Assembly: GCA_002415485.1 (NCBI GenBank)
Contig: DHYU01000068.1
Coordinates: 10,844-29,859, forward strand
Reading direction: 5' to 3'
Length of the DNA stretch: 19,016 nt
Source of the DNA: Proteobacteria bacterium UBA5122
GTDB lineage: Bacteria; Pseudomonadota; Gammaproteobacteria; Tenderiales; Tenderiaceae
The notes under the pieces were generated by a model. That model saw nothing but the letters and a program-made list of their open reading frames with translations, had not been told where the DNA came from and made no database searches. Below, one piece after another: positions 1-8,364 of the stretch (position 1 is the first letter of the stretch; every line of letters starts with the position of its first letter). A program made the position numbers and the translations under genes.

Positions 1-1
1 C

Positions 2-373
2 ACTGCAGAGATCTTCAAGGGGATTCTTGCCTTCTTCCTGCTGGAGATGGGGTTGTTGGTGGCGAGACAACTGCGTCAGAGCCGTGATCTGGATATGTTC
101 CTGGCAGGTTTTGCGCTGTTGATGCCGATGGTGAATGCCAGTATCGCCATTGCGCTCGCGCATAGTTTCGGCATGGCGCAGGGCGATGCGTTGCTGTTGG
201 CCTGTTTGGCCGCCAGTGGTTCATACATTGTGGTGCCCGCCATCTGTCGGTATGCGATTCCAGAGGCGAAGCCCGGCGTCTATTTCAGTATGTCGCTGGC
301 CTTTACCTTCCCGTTCAATATTGTAATTGGGATTCCACTTTACTACGCCGTGATCAATGCAGTGTGGAACTGA
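2..373 (+). CDS. sbtA: Sodium-dependent bicarbonate transporter, SbtA family (3' end only)
   Basis: The reading frame is open from base 2 and stops with TGA at 371-373, giving the last 123 residues of a polytopic inner-membrane protein. Visible SbtA-family features are FKGILAFFLLEMG near the start, a hydrophobic segment from LDMFLAGFALLMPM onwards, then the run LAASGSYIVVPA, a PEAKPG turn and a closing TFPFNIVIGIPLYY helix. The family (formerly DUF897) imports bicarbonate with sodium. The gene for a PII-like protein starts 21 bases downstream, the usual SbtA-SbtB pairing, which strongly supports the call. The N-terminal half lies outside the window, so completeness cannot be judged. An ATG at 47 is internal and not the true start. 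Confidence 0.88.
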   Translation, partial: TAEIFKGILAFFLLEMGLLVARQLRQSRDLDMFLAGFALLMPMVNASIAIALAHSFGMAQGDALLLACLAASGSYIVVPAICRYAIPEAKPGVYFSMSLAFTFPFNIVIGIPLYYAVINAVWN

Positions 374-394
374 TGACTCTTTGGGAGATATGAA

Positions 395-688
395 ATGAAA
401 GCAGTAAAGAGGGTTGAATTTGTGGTGGATGCCATGGCGGTAGAATCTCTGCTGGCATCCTTGGCCGAGATCAATATCAAGGCCTATACGGTGATTCGTG
501 ACGCGTCAGGTAGAGGTGATCGAGGCTTGCGAGGGGGGGATATTTTCGGTGGAACTTTTGATAACAGTTATGTGTTGATCGCGTGTAGTGACACCGAGGC
601 AGAGCAGATCGTAGAGACACTACGACCTGTGTTAAAGCGGCTCGGTGGGATGTGTCTGGTCTCTGATGCCCTATGGGTATTGCACTGA
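395..688 (+). CDS. sbtB: PII-like signalling protein, SbtB type
   Basis: A 97-residue protein with the PII ferredoxin-like fold pattern. A beta strand with KRVEFVVDA is followed by a helix, then a glycine/arginine-rich T-loop at residues 36-57 (GRGDRGLRGGD), then DNSYVLIACSD and a last helix. SbtB proteins form trimers, bind adenine nucleotides including cAMP or AMP, and regulate the SbtA bicarbonate channel from the cytoplasm. The C-terminus ends in ALWVLH and lacks the Cys-x-x-x-x-Cys redox loop found in some cyanobacterial SbtB, so redox control by that route is unlikely. A GGGAG ribosome site lies 7 bases before the ATG. Position directly after sbtA indicates co-transcription. Confidence 0.85.
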   Translation: MKAVKRVEFVVDAMAVESLLASLAEINIKAYTVIRDASGRGDRGLRGGDIFGGTFDNSYVLIACSDTEAEQIVETLRPVLKRLGGMCLVSDALWVLH

Positions 689-699
689 TTGGGTGTTAA

Positions 700-727
700 A
701 CCTTGATGCCCTTGGTGGCATCAAGGT
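700..727. terminator. Perfect 11-bp stem-loop between convergent sbtB and nrdB
   Basis: ACCTTGATGCC (700-710) pairs perfectly with GGCATCAAGGT (717-727) around a 6-base loop. It begins 12 bases after the sbtB stop and sits between two converging transcription units, the position expected of a shared terminator. No clear U-tract follows on either strand: the plus side continues CTGGCTCCGAGTTT and the minus side TTAACACCC. It may therefore act with Rho, or as an mRNA 3'-end stabiliser, rather than as a textbook intrinsic terminator. Confidence 0.5.
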
Positions 728-796
728 CTGGCTCCGAGTTTATTACACGGGCGGTGCGTCGATCATTTCACCTCGTTCGAGTTGAGGCGGCTCTGC

Positions 797-1933
797 CTAA
801 CCCCAGTTTAATCCCCCGCCGGTTTGATATTCCGTCACCCGTGTTTCAAAAAAGTTTTTCTCTTTACGGATATTGGATTGTTCATCCAGCCAGGGCAGCG
901 CGCACTGGGCGCCCGGAAAGGGTTCTTCAAAACCCAGTTGTTTGGCACGACGGTTGGCGATGTAGCGGAACTGTTCGATGTGCTCTTCGGCCTTGTAACC
1001 GAGGATTGGTTGGCGCAGGATGTAGTTGGCATAGGCAATTTCTGCCGCCTCTGCCTCTTGCCACATGTCGTTTAATGCCTGTGGGTCTGGGCGGATGCCT
1101 TCTTCCTGCATCAACTGTTTGATAGTGCGGATGCCGAAGCCGCAGTGCATCACTTCATCACGCATGATGTATTGCAGCTGTTCAGCAGTCCCTTTCATCA
1201 GGCCGCGACGTTGCAGCGAAAAGATGGGGCTGAAACCATTGAAGAACCAACAGCCTTCGAACACGGCGGCAAAGAAAATATAAGACATGAGAAACTCTTG
1301 TAGATCGTCTTTGTTTCGCAGGTCGATATCAGTACGCAAAACCGAGTTCAAACGATGGTTGGCGATCTTGATCTTGCCATAGATCTCCGGCACCACACGG
1401 TAGCGGTTATAGATCTCACTTTGATCCAGGCCGATCGTCTCGATGCAGTGCTGATAGGTCCAGGTGTGTAGTGCCTCTTCGTAGACTTGGCGTGCCTGAT
1501 AGATTTGCAATTCAGGTGCACTCATCTTTTCCATCACCGCGAGGCCGACATTGCGCATGGCCAGGATGTCGGAGGTGGTGAGGTAAGACAGCACGTTTTC
1601 ATAGACATGGCGCTCGTTATCGTTGAGCTTGTGGTGATAATCCTGTACGTCCTGGCTCATGTTGATGTCCAGCGGTGTCCAGTGATTCTTGTTGGCATTT
1701 AGAAAGTAGTTCCACGCCCACGGATATCGAAACGGTGCCAGTTGATTGATGTCGGCAATGCCGTTGACCACACGTTTGTCATCGGCACGTACTGGCTGGA
1801 GTGTATTTCTTTCGATAGAACCTTGTTCCAGTTCGTCGATCATCTTCTGTACGGCAGGTTCAATAGTGTTTGCTGCCTGGTTAGGTTCGACTTTGGTCGG
1901 CTTGGTTTTGAGTGGGTCATCCCAGTTCAACAT
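797..1933 (-). CDS. nrdB: Class Ia ribonucleoside-diphosphate reductase, beta subunit
   Basis: A 378-residue radical-bearing subunit of the aerobic reductase that makes dNDPs from NDPs. The diiron and tyrosyl-radical machinery is complete: D122, the E153-x-x-H156-x-x-x-Y160 motif (EALHTWTY), E226 in FEGCWFF and E260-x-x-H263 in RDEVMH. The presence of Y160 marks a tyrosyl-radical class Ia/b enzyme rather than the Mn/Fe class Ic type with Phe. The C-terminal tail (ETRVTEYQTGGGLNWG) is the part expected to dock into NrdA. The start ATG has a GGAGA site 7 bases upstream that overlaps the nrdA stop codon, and the gap to nrdA is only 11 bases, so the two genes should be translationally linked. Confidence 0.97.
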   Translation of the reverse strand: MLNWDDPLKTKPTKVEPNQAANTIEPAVQKMIDELEQGSIERNTLQPVRADDKRVVNGIADINQLAPFRYPWAWNYFLNANKNHWTPLDINMSQDVQDYHHKLNDNERHVYENVLSYLTTSDILAMRNVGLAVMEKMSAPELQIYQARQVYEEALHTWTYQHCIETIGLDQSEIYNRYRVVPEIYGKIKIANHRLNSVLRTDIDLRNKDDLQEFLMSYIFFAAVFEGCWFFNGFSPIFSLQRRGLMKGTAEQLQYIMRDEVMHCGFGIRTIKQLMQEEGIRPDPQALNDMWQEAEAAEIAYANYILRQPILGYKAEEHIEQFRYIANRRAKQLGFEEPFPGAQCALPWLDEQSNIRKEKNFFETRVTEYQTGGGLNWG

Positions 1934-1944
1934 GTTTTGATCTC

Positions 1945-4725
1945 CTATTGGCAGGCTTCGCAGTCGGGGTTGTCTATGGAACAGACCTTCTGAGTCTCGT
2001 CGCTGACCACTCGGGTATTGCTCTTTTCTACATGGGTGGCGCCTAGTGTGCGCAGGTAATACGTGGTCTTAAGGCCTCGCACCCAGGCGAGTTTGTAAAG
2101 GCTGTCCAGTGCCTTGCCATTGGGTTCGGCCAAATAAAGGTTGAGCGATTGTGCCTGATCGAGCCACTTCTGACGGCGACTGGCTGCTTCTATTAGCCAG
2201 CGTGAATCAATCTCGAATGCAGTGGCGTATTTCTGTTTCAGTGGTTCGGGAATGCGTTCGATCTGCTGTACCGAGCCGTCAAAATATTTGAGGTCGTTGA
2301 CCATGACGTCATCCCATAACCCCAGCGCCTTGAGGTCTTGCACCAGTGCTGGATTGACGACAGTAAATTCACCGGAGAGGTTGGATTTCACAAATAGGTT
2401 TTGATACGTCGGTTCGATGGATTGTGAGACGCCACAGATGTTGGAGATGGTGGCCGTCGGTGCGATGGCCATGGTGTTGGAATTGCGCATGCCCACGGTT
2501 TTTACGCGTTGACGGAGGCTGTCCCAATCCATAAGGCGACTGTCATCCACCTCGACAAAACGCCCACGTTGCTCTTTAAGCATGTGTAGTGAATCGTACG
2601 GCAACACGCCTTTGCTCCAGAGTGAGCCGTCAAAGGTCGAGTAGCGACCACGCTCTTCGGCCAGGTTGGTGGAGGCGGCGATTGTGAAATAGGCGACCGC
2701 TTCCATTGATGTGTCGGCAAACGTAACTGCGTCGGCCGAGGCGTAAGGTGTGTCGAGTTTATACAGCGCATCCTGAAAGCCCATCACACCCAAGCCAACC
2801 GGGCGATGGCGCAGGTTGGAATTGCGCGCCTGCGGGACTGCGTAGTAGTTGTACTCGATGACGTTATCCAGCATGCGCATGGCGGTGTTGATCGTGCGTT
2901 CCAGTTTTGCCAGATCGAGACCGTTTTCATCCACGTGCGCTGCCAGGTTCACAGAGCCCAAATTGCAGACGGCAATCTCTTTCTCCGAGGTATGCAGGGT
3001 GATCTCGGTACAGAGGTTGGAGCTGTGTACGACACCCATGTGTTGGTTGGTGTAACGAATGTTGCATGGATCTTTGAACGTGATCCACGGGTGGCCGGTC
3101 TCGAATAGTTGACTCAGCATCTTGCGCCATAGTGTGACAGCAGAGACGCGTTTGAAGATATGCAGTTCACCGCGATCGGCCTTGGCCTCATACGCTTCAT
3201 ACTTTTCGCGGAAGGCCTTGCCGGTGAGGTCGTGAAGTTCGGGTGTTTCGTCTGGAGAAAACAAAGTCCACTCGGCCTCATCGGCGACGCGCTCCATGAA
3301 CAGATCAGGGATCCAGTTGGCGCTATTCATGTCGTGTGTGCGTCGACGTTCATCACCAGTGTTTTTGCGCAGTTCCAGAAACTCTTCGATATCGATGTGC
3401 CAGGTTTCGAGATAGGCGCAAACGGCCCCTTTACGTTTGCCTCCCTGATTGACGGCGACGGCGGTGTCATTAGCGACCTTGAGAAAGGGCACGACCCCCT
3501 GTGACTCGCCGTTAGTGCCTTTAATATGCGCGCCTAGGCCGCGTACTCGTGTCCAGTCATTGCCGAGGCCGCCTGCAAATTTCGAGAGCAGTGCGTTATC
3601 CTTGATTGCGTTATAGATGCCACCTAGATCGTCGGGGATGGTCGTGAGGTAGCAGGACGAGAGTTGAGGGCGGAGTGTGCCGGAGTTAAACAGTGTTGGA
3701 GTCGAACTCATAAAATCGAATGATGACAACAGGTCATAGAACTCGATGGCACGTTTTTCGCGCTCCATCTCGTTGATCGCCAGGCCCATGGCGACGCGCA
3801 TAAAAAAGGCCTGTGGCAGCTCCAGCCGTTGTTTGTTGCTATGAATGAAATAGCGGTCATAGAGCGTCTGTAGACCGAGGTAGGTGAACTGCATGTCGCG
3901 CTCGGGTTTGATTGCCTCGCCGAGGCATTGCAGATCGAAGGTGAGTAATTCAGGATCGAGCAGTTCCAGCTGAACTGCGGCCTTCAGATAATCAGCAAAG
4001 TATTCGGCATACTGTTGCGCCATGGCGTGTTGATCGACATGGGGCACAGCCCCCTGATGGATGGTGTGCAGGGCCTCCTGGCGCATACTGTCTAATAACA
4101 GGCGCGAGGCGACGTAGGTGTAATTGGGCTCCTGTTCAATCAGCGTGCGCGCACTCATGACGAGGGCGGTGGCGACATCTCTGGATGCAATGCCATCGAA
4201 CAGATTGCGTAAGGCATTGTTCAAGATGAGATCTGCATCCACATCGGCAAGACCGGTGCAGGCTTCATCAATCACTGTCTTTAGTTGTGCCTTGTTGAGT
4301 GGTTGCAGTGAACCATCGGCTTTGGTGATGCGGATGATGTGTTTATCTTCTTCAGCCGCTTCGCTCTGACGCTGGCGGGCGTGTTCTTCGCGATACAGTA
4401 CGTAGGCACGTGCTGTTTTGTGATGGCCGTTGCGCATGAGTGCCAGCTCAACCTGATCCTGAATGTCCTCGATGTGCACCGTGCCACCGTCGGGTTGGCG
4501 GCGAAACAACCCCTCACAGATCTGCTGGGTGAGGTCGGTGGCGATGTCGCGAATCCGGTGGGAGTCTGCTGCCTTGGCACCTTCGACGGCCAAAAAGGCC
4601 TTGGTGATGGCAATTTGAATCTTGCCGGCATCAAAACCGGTGAGCTGACCGTTACGGCGGATTACGTCGTAGTGGGAGTATTCAGCGTTATGTGTGGTGA
4701 CAGCTAATGACGCGTTAGTGTGCAT
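1945..4725 (-). CDS. nrdA: Class Ia ribonucleoside-diphosphate reductase, alpha subunit with two ATP-cone regions
   Basis: A 926-residue catalytic subunit. Residues 20-120 form an ATP-cone (VIRRNGQLTGFDAGKI onwards), the allosteric activity site for ATP/dATP. Residues 130-215 form a second, more diverged cone, as in the long Pseudomonas-type NrdA. The ten-stranded barrel carries C358 (QLSSCYL), the N570-x-C572-x-E574 active-site triad (NLCTE), C587 in CNLGS and the radical-relay pair Y889-Y890 (KTTYYLRT). The tail ends CEACQ, the swinging dithiol reduced by thioredoxin or glutaredoxin. The start ATG at 4725 has an AGAGGG ribosome site inside a hairpin (see 4729-4754). Expression appears controlled by NrdR and a cobalamin riboswitch in the leader. 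Confidence 0.97.
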   Translation of the reverse strand: MHTNASLAVTTHNAEYSHYDVIRRNGQLTGFDAGKIQIAITKAFLAVEGAKAADSHRIRDIATDLTQQICEGLFRRQPDGGTVHIEDIQDQVELALMRNGHHKTARAYVLYREEHARQRQSEAAEEDKHIIRITKADGSLQPLNKAQLKTVIDEACTGLADVDADLILNNALRNLFDGIASRDVATALVMSARTLIEQEPNYTYVASRLLLDSMRQEALHTIHQGAVPHVDQHAMAQQYAEYFADYLKAAVQLELLDPELLTFDLQCLGEAIKPERDMQFTYLGLQTLYDRYFIHSNKQRLELPQAFFMRVAMGLAINEMEREKRAIEFYDLLSSFDFMSSTPTLFNSGTLRPQLSSCYLTTIPDDLGGIYNAIKDNALLSKFAGGLGNDWTRVRGLGAHIKGTNGESQGVVPFLKVANDTAVAVNQGGKRKGAVCAYLETWHIDIEEFLELRKNTGDERRRTHDMNSANWIPDLFMERVADEAEWTLFSPDETPELHDLTGKAFREKYEAYEAKADRGELHIFKRVSAVTLWRKMLSQLFETGHPWITFKDPCNIRYTNQHMGVVHSSNLCTEITLHTSEKEIAVCNLGSVNLAAHVDENGLDLAKLERTINTAMRMLDNVIEYNYYAVPQARNSNLRHRPVGLGVMGFQDALYKLDTPYASADAVTFADTSMEAVAYFTIAASTNLAEERGRYSTFDGSLWSKGVLPYDSLHMLKEQRGRFVEVDDSRLMDWDSLRQRVKTVGMRNSNTMAIAPTATISNICGVSQSIEPTYQNLFVKSNLSGEFTVVNPALVQDLKALGLWDDVMVNDLKYFDGSVQQIERIPEPLKQKYATAFEIDSRWLIEAASRRQKWLDQAQSLNLYLAEPNGKALDSLYKLAWVRGLKTTYYLRTLGATHVEKSNTRVVSDETQKVCSIDNPDCEACQ

Positions 4726-4728
4726 GGT

Positions 4729-4754
4729 GGCCCTCTATGTAAATCGATAGGGCC
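4729..4754 (-). promoter_or_regulatory. Hairpin sequestering the nrdA ribosome binding site
   Basis: On the minus strand GGCCCTAT (4754-4747) can pair with ATAGAGGGCC (4738-4729), giving GGCCC/GGGCC plus TAT/ATA with a two-base bulge and an 8-base loop. The 3' arm contains the AGAGGG Shine-Dalgarno sequence and ends three bases before the nrdA ATG. It is the obvious candidate expression platform for the riboswitch upstream: folded, it would block translation initiation. This is read from base complementarity only. Confidence 0.6.
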
Positions 4755-4885
4755 TGGCGATGAAGAAAACAGGAGGCGGCAACACAGGCGGGTGGTCTCG
4801 CCAAGGCACACACTCACCCTGTGACCTTGACGCGAGGCCCGGTGAACGGAACATCATCGCCCGTGCAACGCACTCAGCGACATGC

Positions 4886-5062
4886 TCCACCGTTCCGGCA
4901 GGTATTCGGACTTAGGGGCGAGGCCTTCATTAAGAATGACCGCCTAGGCTACGGCTTCCCACTCCATTTGGAGCAGTGCCTGTGCTGGGCACATGTAGCG
5001 TTCGTTCCCCAATACCGCTGCGCGACAGTCCCGGATTCACACCGGGTTCCCTGTTGTCGTAA
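4886..5062 (-). ncRNA. Cobalamin (AdoCbl) riboswitch in the nrdAB leader
   Basis: Read on the minus strand, this contains the conserved blocks of the cobalamin riboswitch in order. They are AACAGGGAACCCGGTG then GAATCCGGGACTGTCGCGCA (5054-5018 region), a GGTA-containing arm, GCACTGCTCC (4978-4969), TGGGAAG (4961-4955), and the B12 box GTCCGAATACCTGCC (4911-4897). The element lies in the nrdA 5' leader, about 160 bases before the start codon. Cobalamin riboswitches before class Ia nrd genes are known from Streptomyces, where they shut off the B12-independent enzyme when B12 is available. Exact ends of the outer stem are uncertain by about 10 bases. A GAACG run in the L5 region could pair with CGTTC downstream, a possible kissing-loop contact. 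Confidence 0.9.
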
Positions 5063-5078
5063 CCACTATATTTTGTGA
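5063..5078 (-). promoter_or_regulatory. NrdR box 1 (promoter-proximal)
   Basis: On the minus strand this reads TCACAAAATATAGTGG and matches 13 of 16 positions of the NrdR consensus ACACwAtATaTwGtgt as I recall it. It contains a TATAGT that could serve as the -10 element of the nrdAB promoter, and it ends at the 5' edge of the riboswitch, so bound repressor would occlude initiation. NrdR is the ATP/dATP-sensing repressor of ribonucleotide reductase genes. Confidence 0.8.
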
Positions 5079-5093
5079 TCACACCGGAATTGG

Positions 5094-5109
5094 ACACAAT
5101 ATAGGGGGG
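5094..5109 (-). promoter_or_regulatory. NrdR box 2 (promoter-distal, half-degenerate)
   Basis: The plus strand reads ACACAATATAGGGGGG. The left half fits the NrdR consensus well, but the right half is replaced by a G run. It begins 31 bases from the start of box 1, about three helical turns, which is the spacing NrdR box pairs normally show. That regular spacing is the main reason to accept a degenerate site. Confidence 0.65.
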
Positions 5110-5499
5110 TTTTGCTTTGGTTTCAAGAGGGGAATCTGAGGCCTGTTGTGAGCAAGGTGCAGGGGGGAGTCTTGCCCATATATGATTCAGTGCATGCTGA
5201 TTACATGGGTGTTTGGCCCGGATAGAGGGACATAACTTAGCCTGGGTTCAGTACGTTCTCAGGCTGTTGAGAATTTTGTTACTGGTTGCTGCATGTGATG
5301 TGTTCATGGTGCGTGCGCGTAACATCATGAGTACAAGCTGTTTGTGCTGGCGCATGCGGTCATCGCATGGTGTTTATTAAATACTAACTGCCTGATCTTG
5401 CTGATAATTAAATAAGTATGTGCTTAACTTCTTCCGGCAGAAGGTTAGCTTTGCGGCGAACTGACAAACTGAACTAGAATACCCGTCCTTATTAATAAG
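5110..5499. other. Intergenic region between divergent nrdA and TPR gene
   Basis: About 390 bases with no convincing coding region on either strand. The left edge adjoins the NrdR boxes. The right end holds a likely promoter for the large TPR gene (5451-5480). A short imperfect hairpin, AACTTCT...AGAAGGTT, lies at about 5427-5446. Nothing else recognisable is seen in the middle. Confidence 0.5.
5451..5480 (+). promoter_or_regulatory. Sigma-70-type promoter for the TPR lipoprotein operon
   Basis: TTGCGG (5451-5456) and TAGAAT (5475-5480) are separated by 18 bases, a reasonable -35/-10 pair. Initiation would fall near 5487. That leaves only about 13 bases before the GTG at 5500, which argues for one of the later start codons of the downstream gene. 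Confidence 0.5.
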
Positions 5500-8364
5500 G
5501 TGCTGACGATTGACGTTGGGGGAATGTCATTGGTGGTGTCGGGGAATAGTTTGACTCAAAGGCGGGATGCTTGCGTAAAGGGTGTAGTGGCCCTCTGCGC
5601 GCTGTTGCCGCTATTCACAGCCTGTACGTCGACGGGGCCGCGGGTCAATACCTTGCTGAGTTTGGAAAAGGTGGCAATTGAGTTCTCTCCTCAGGCGGAG
5701 ATTGATTTGAATCAGCTATCCGAAGTTAAGCTGCAGGGCGGTGATATTCGTAATTTTTATCGCTTAATGGCCGAGATTGGGCCGGATGAGGCCTTGCGCG
5801 CCAGTGCTGCCCGGCGTTTGGCAGATCTCGAATTTGACATGGCGAGTGCAAACGATAAAGGCTATTCGGAGTACGAGACACCGCTGGTGCTGTATCGCCA
5901 ATTGCTCACTCAATATCCCCAGTTTGTTGATAATGATCAGGTCTTGTATCGTCTGGCCAATGTCCACGATTTGCGCAATGAGCCCGAGCTGTCACTGCTG
6001 GCCTTGAATTCGCTGGTGGATAATTTCCCTGACAGCAAATATTTTCATGATGCGTGTTTCCGTTTGGGTGAGCTCCACTTTGAAAAGGGTGATCACCAGA
6101 CTGCGCTGGATTTTTACACAAAAGCGTTGATGGGGAATGAGAGCGAACAACTGCAACAGGTGGCGTATTACAAGCAGGCGTGGTCGCAATATGGCCTGCA
6201 ACAGAATGACGAAGCACTGCGCTCTTTTTATAAAGTGCTGGATCTGAATTTTGAACCGCCCGCAGATGGGCAGTACGCGCAAATAGACGATGCGCACAAT
6301 CAGGCAATGGTAAAAGACAGCCTGCGTGGCATGAGCCTGGTATTCATGCAAAAGGATGATGTACATGCCATTGAGTCGACCATCACCGGATACGGTGCAG
6401 ATCGTTCAGCCTATTTTGATCACCTGATCTATCAAAATCTGGTTCAGCTCTATGTACAGCAGGGGCATATTCAACGTGCTGCACAGGTGTACGATGCCTA
6501 TGAACTGCACTATGCGGGCAGTGTGCAGGCCGCGCGGTTTAAACTGGCGGCCATAGATCTTTTTCTGGCCTACGATGAGCCCGTGTTGGCGATGCAGCAT
6601 AAAAAAGAGTTTGTACGTCTGTATTCGCCAAATACCCCCTTCTGGATTCAATATGACGCAGATGTCCGTGCCGAGCTGATACCCACAGCCAAACAGCATA
6701 TGGCGACGGTGAATCAGCACCTGCATGCGTTGGCACAATCCGAAAAAACGCAGACTGCTTATCGCGCCGCTGAAAAACACTATCGCCACTACCTGGCTGC
6801 TTTCCCGCAGGAGGCCGAGACCGGCAATGTGCGTTATATGCTGGCGGATCTGTTGCTCCAGGCGGGTGAGTTTGGGCGGGCGGCCGATGAGTTTGAGGAG
6901 GCTGCCTATCAAGACCAGGGCAGTAATGCCAATGAGGCAGCATATGCCGCAGTGCTGGCTTTACGAGAACAAGTCAACAAGGCCGAGGCCGATGGGCGTA
7001 AACAATTACAACACGATCTACATGAAGGTGTGAGGCGTTATGTGCAAGCTTATCCTGACGATGCACGGCGCATACCATTGTTGTTAAGTCTGGGGCATGA
7101 AGCGGTACAGCAAAAACAATTCCCGTTTGCGGTTGATCTGGCGCAGTGGATATTGGATGAGGGCAGTCAGCCCAATAATCTACAAGCTCAACAGGCCTGG
7201 GCGATTCAGGGCCACGCTGCCTTCGATGGCAATAGTTATGAGGTGGCAGAAAAGGCTTATCGTGAGGCGCACAGTCGTGCCCGTGACAGTGGCGATCGCA
7301 AGGAATTGAATAACTGGGTTGCGGCCAGTATCTATAAACAGGCCGAGACCTTGCGTCAGTCTGGAGACCATTCAACCGCAGCGCGAGAGTTCCTGCGTAT
7401 CGGTACGGTTGCGCCCGGGGCGGATATTGTGGCCCAGGCAGAATATGATGCAGCCGCCAGCTGGATGCAGATGGAGGCGTGGCAGCGCGCCAGTATCATT
7501 CTGGAGGGCATGCGCCAGAAGTATCCGAATAACGAGCTATTGCCGGATATCTCTTTAAAGTTGGCCCATATCTATGATGTGACTGGCAAACAGGAAGAGG
7601 CTGCGAGTGAATATGAGCGCATTGCCTACGGTGAATACGACAACGATACGCGTCAGCAAGCCGCTTGGAAGGCGGCCGATTTGTATGCCGCGATGGGCAA
7701 GCATGACCGCAGTGCTTCGCTGTTAGAGGCATATATTCGACAGGCCGAAGAAACACCACTGGCGATGGAGGCGCGTTATCGTCTGGCGCAGGCCTATGCC
7801 GGGCAAAACAAACAACATCGTGCGGACTTTTGGTTGCATCAGGTCATAGAGGCGAGTTCCAAGGCCAAGAGTGATCTGGATGGTGAAAGCCGCCGTATTG
7901 CAGCGCAGGCGGCCTTGGACCTGGCGGAGTCAAAATATCACAGTTTCTCAGAGGTGAAGTTGCGCGCACCGCTGCGTGATAATCTCAAGAATAAAAAATT
8001 TCACATGGAAGTCGCGCTGAAGGCGTATAACCAAGCTGCGGAATTTGGTGTGCCGGAGGTGGTGACGGCTTCAACGCATCGTATTGGTGAGATGTATTTT
8101 CAATTCAGTGATGCATTGTTGAAGTCTGATAAACCCTCTGAGTTGAGCGGTCTGGAGTTGGAACAATACAACCTGATGCTGGAGGAAGAAGCGATTCCGT
8201 TTGAAGAGAAGGGGATCGAAATCCTTCAGGCAAATACCGAATATGCCAAGCAGGGCATTTATGACGAATGGGTTAAGAAGAGTTTTAACACGCTGGAAAG
8301 AATGATGCCCATGCGTTACCGCAAGGAAGAGCAGGGAGAGCAAATTGTAGATGCGCTGGAGTAG
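5500..8364 (+). CDS. Very large TPR lipoprotein
   Basis: An open frame of up to 954 codons made almost wholly of tetratricopeptide-like helical repeats, for example around residues 120-215 (FPDSKYFHDACFRLGEL, then GDHQTALDFYTKAL). Near the N-terminus a hydrophobic stretch VVALCALLPLFTAC ends in a plausible lipobox with C42, so the protein is probably an outer-membrane lipoprotein facing the periplasm. No enzymatic motif is seen; TPR arrays act as protein-binding scaffolds. The start is uncertain: GTG 5500 lies very close to the predicted transcription start, and ATG 5524 (residue 9) or TTG 5551 would leave a more normal signal peptide. The stop overlaps the next gene by 14 bases. Similar large TPR proteins accompany TolQR/ExbBD-like motors in some gammaproteobacteria, but no such genes are here, so function is unknown. 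Confidence 0.85.
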   Translation: MLTIDVGGMSLVVSGNSLTQRRDACVKGVVALCALLPLFTACTSTGPRVNTLLSLEKVAIEFSPQAEIDLNQLSEVKLQGGDIRNFYRLMAEIGPDEALRASAARRLADLEFDMASANDKGYSEYETPLVLYRQLLTQYPQFVDNDQVLYRLANVHDLRNEPELSLLALNSLVDNFPDSKYFHDACFRLGELHFEKGDHQTALDFYTKALMGNESEQLQQVAYYKQAWSQYGLQQNDEALRSFYKVLDLNFEPPADGQYAQIDDAHNQAMVKDSLRGMSLVFMQKDDVHAIESTITGYGADRSAYFDHLIYQNLVQLYVQQGHIQRAAQVYDAYELHYAGSVQAARFKLAAIDLFLAYDEPVLAMQHKKEFVRLYSPNTPFWIQYDADVRAELIPTAKQHMATVNQHLHALAQSEKTQTAYRAAEKHYRHYLAAFPQEAETGNVRYMLADLLLQAGEFGRAADEFEEAAYQDQGSNANEAAYAAVLALREQVNKAEADGRKQLQHDLHEGVRRYVQAYPDDARRIPLLLSLGHEAVQQKQFPFAVDLAQWILDEGSQPNNLQAQQAWAIQGHAAFDGNSYEVAEKAYREAHSRARDSGDRKELNNWVAASIYKQAETLRQSGDHSTAAREFLRIGTVAPGADIVAQAEYDAAASWMQMEAWQRASIILEGMRQKYPNNELLPDISLKLAHIYDVTGKQEEAASEYERIAYGEYDNDTRQQAAWKAADLYAAMGKHDRSASLLEAYIRQAEETPLAMEARYRLAQAYAGQNKQHRADFWLHQVIEASSKAKSDLDGESRRIAAQAALDLAESKYHSFSEVKLRAPLRDNLKNKKFHMEVALKAYNQAAEFGVPEVVTASTHRIGEMYFQFSDALLKSDKPSELSGLELEQYNLMLEEEAIPFEEKGIEILQANTEYAKQGIYDEWVKKSFNTLERMMPMRYRKEEQGEQIVDALE

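Noticed and set aside
703..1122. Plus-strand open frame of 139 codons after sbtB
   Set aside because: It overlaps the 3' end of nrdB in antisense, has arginine/proline-rich shadow composition and begins inside the stem-loop.
4821..5078. Open frame of 85 codons on the plus strand upstream of nrdA
   Set aside because: It lies entirely antisense to the leader and riboswitch, whose conserved blocks explain the sequence; no ribosome site or recognisable protein.
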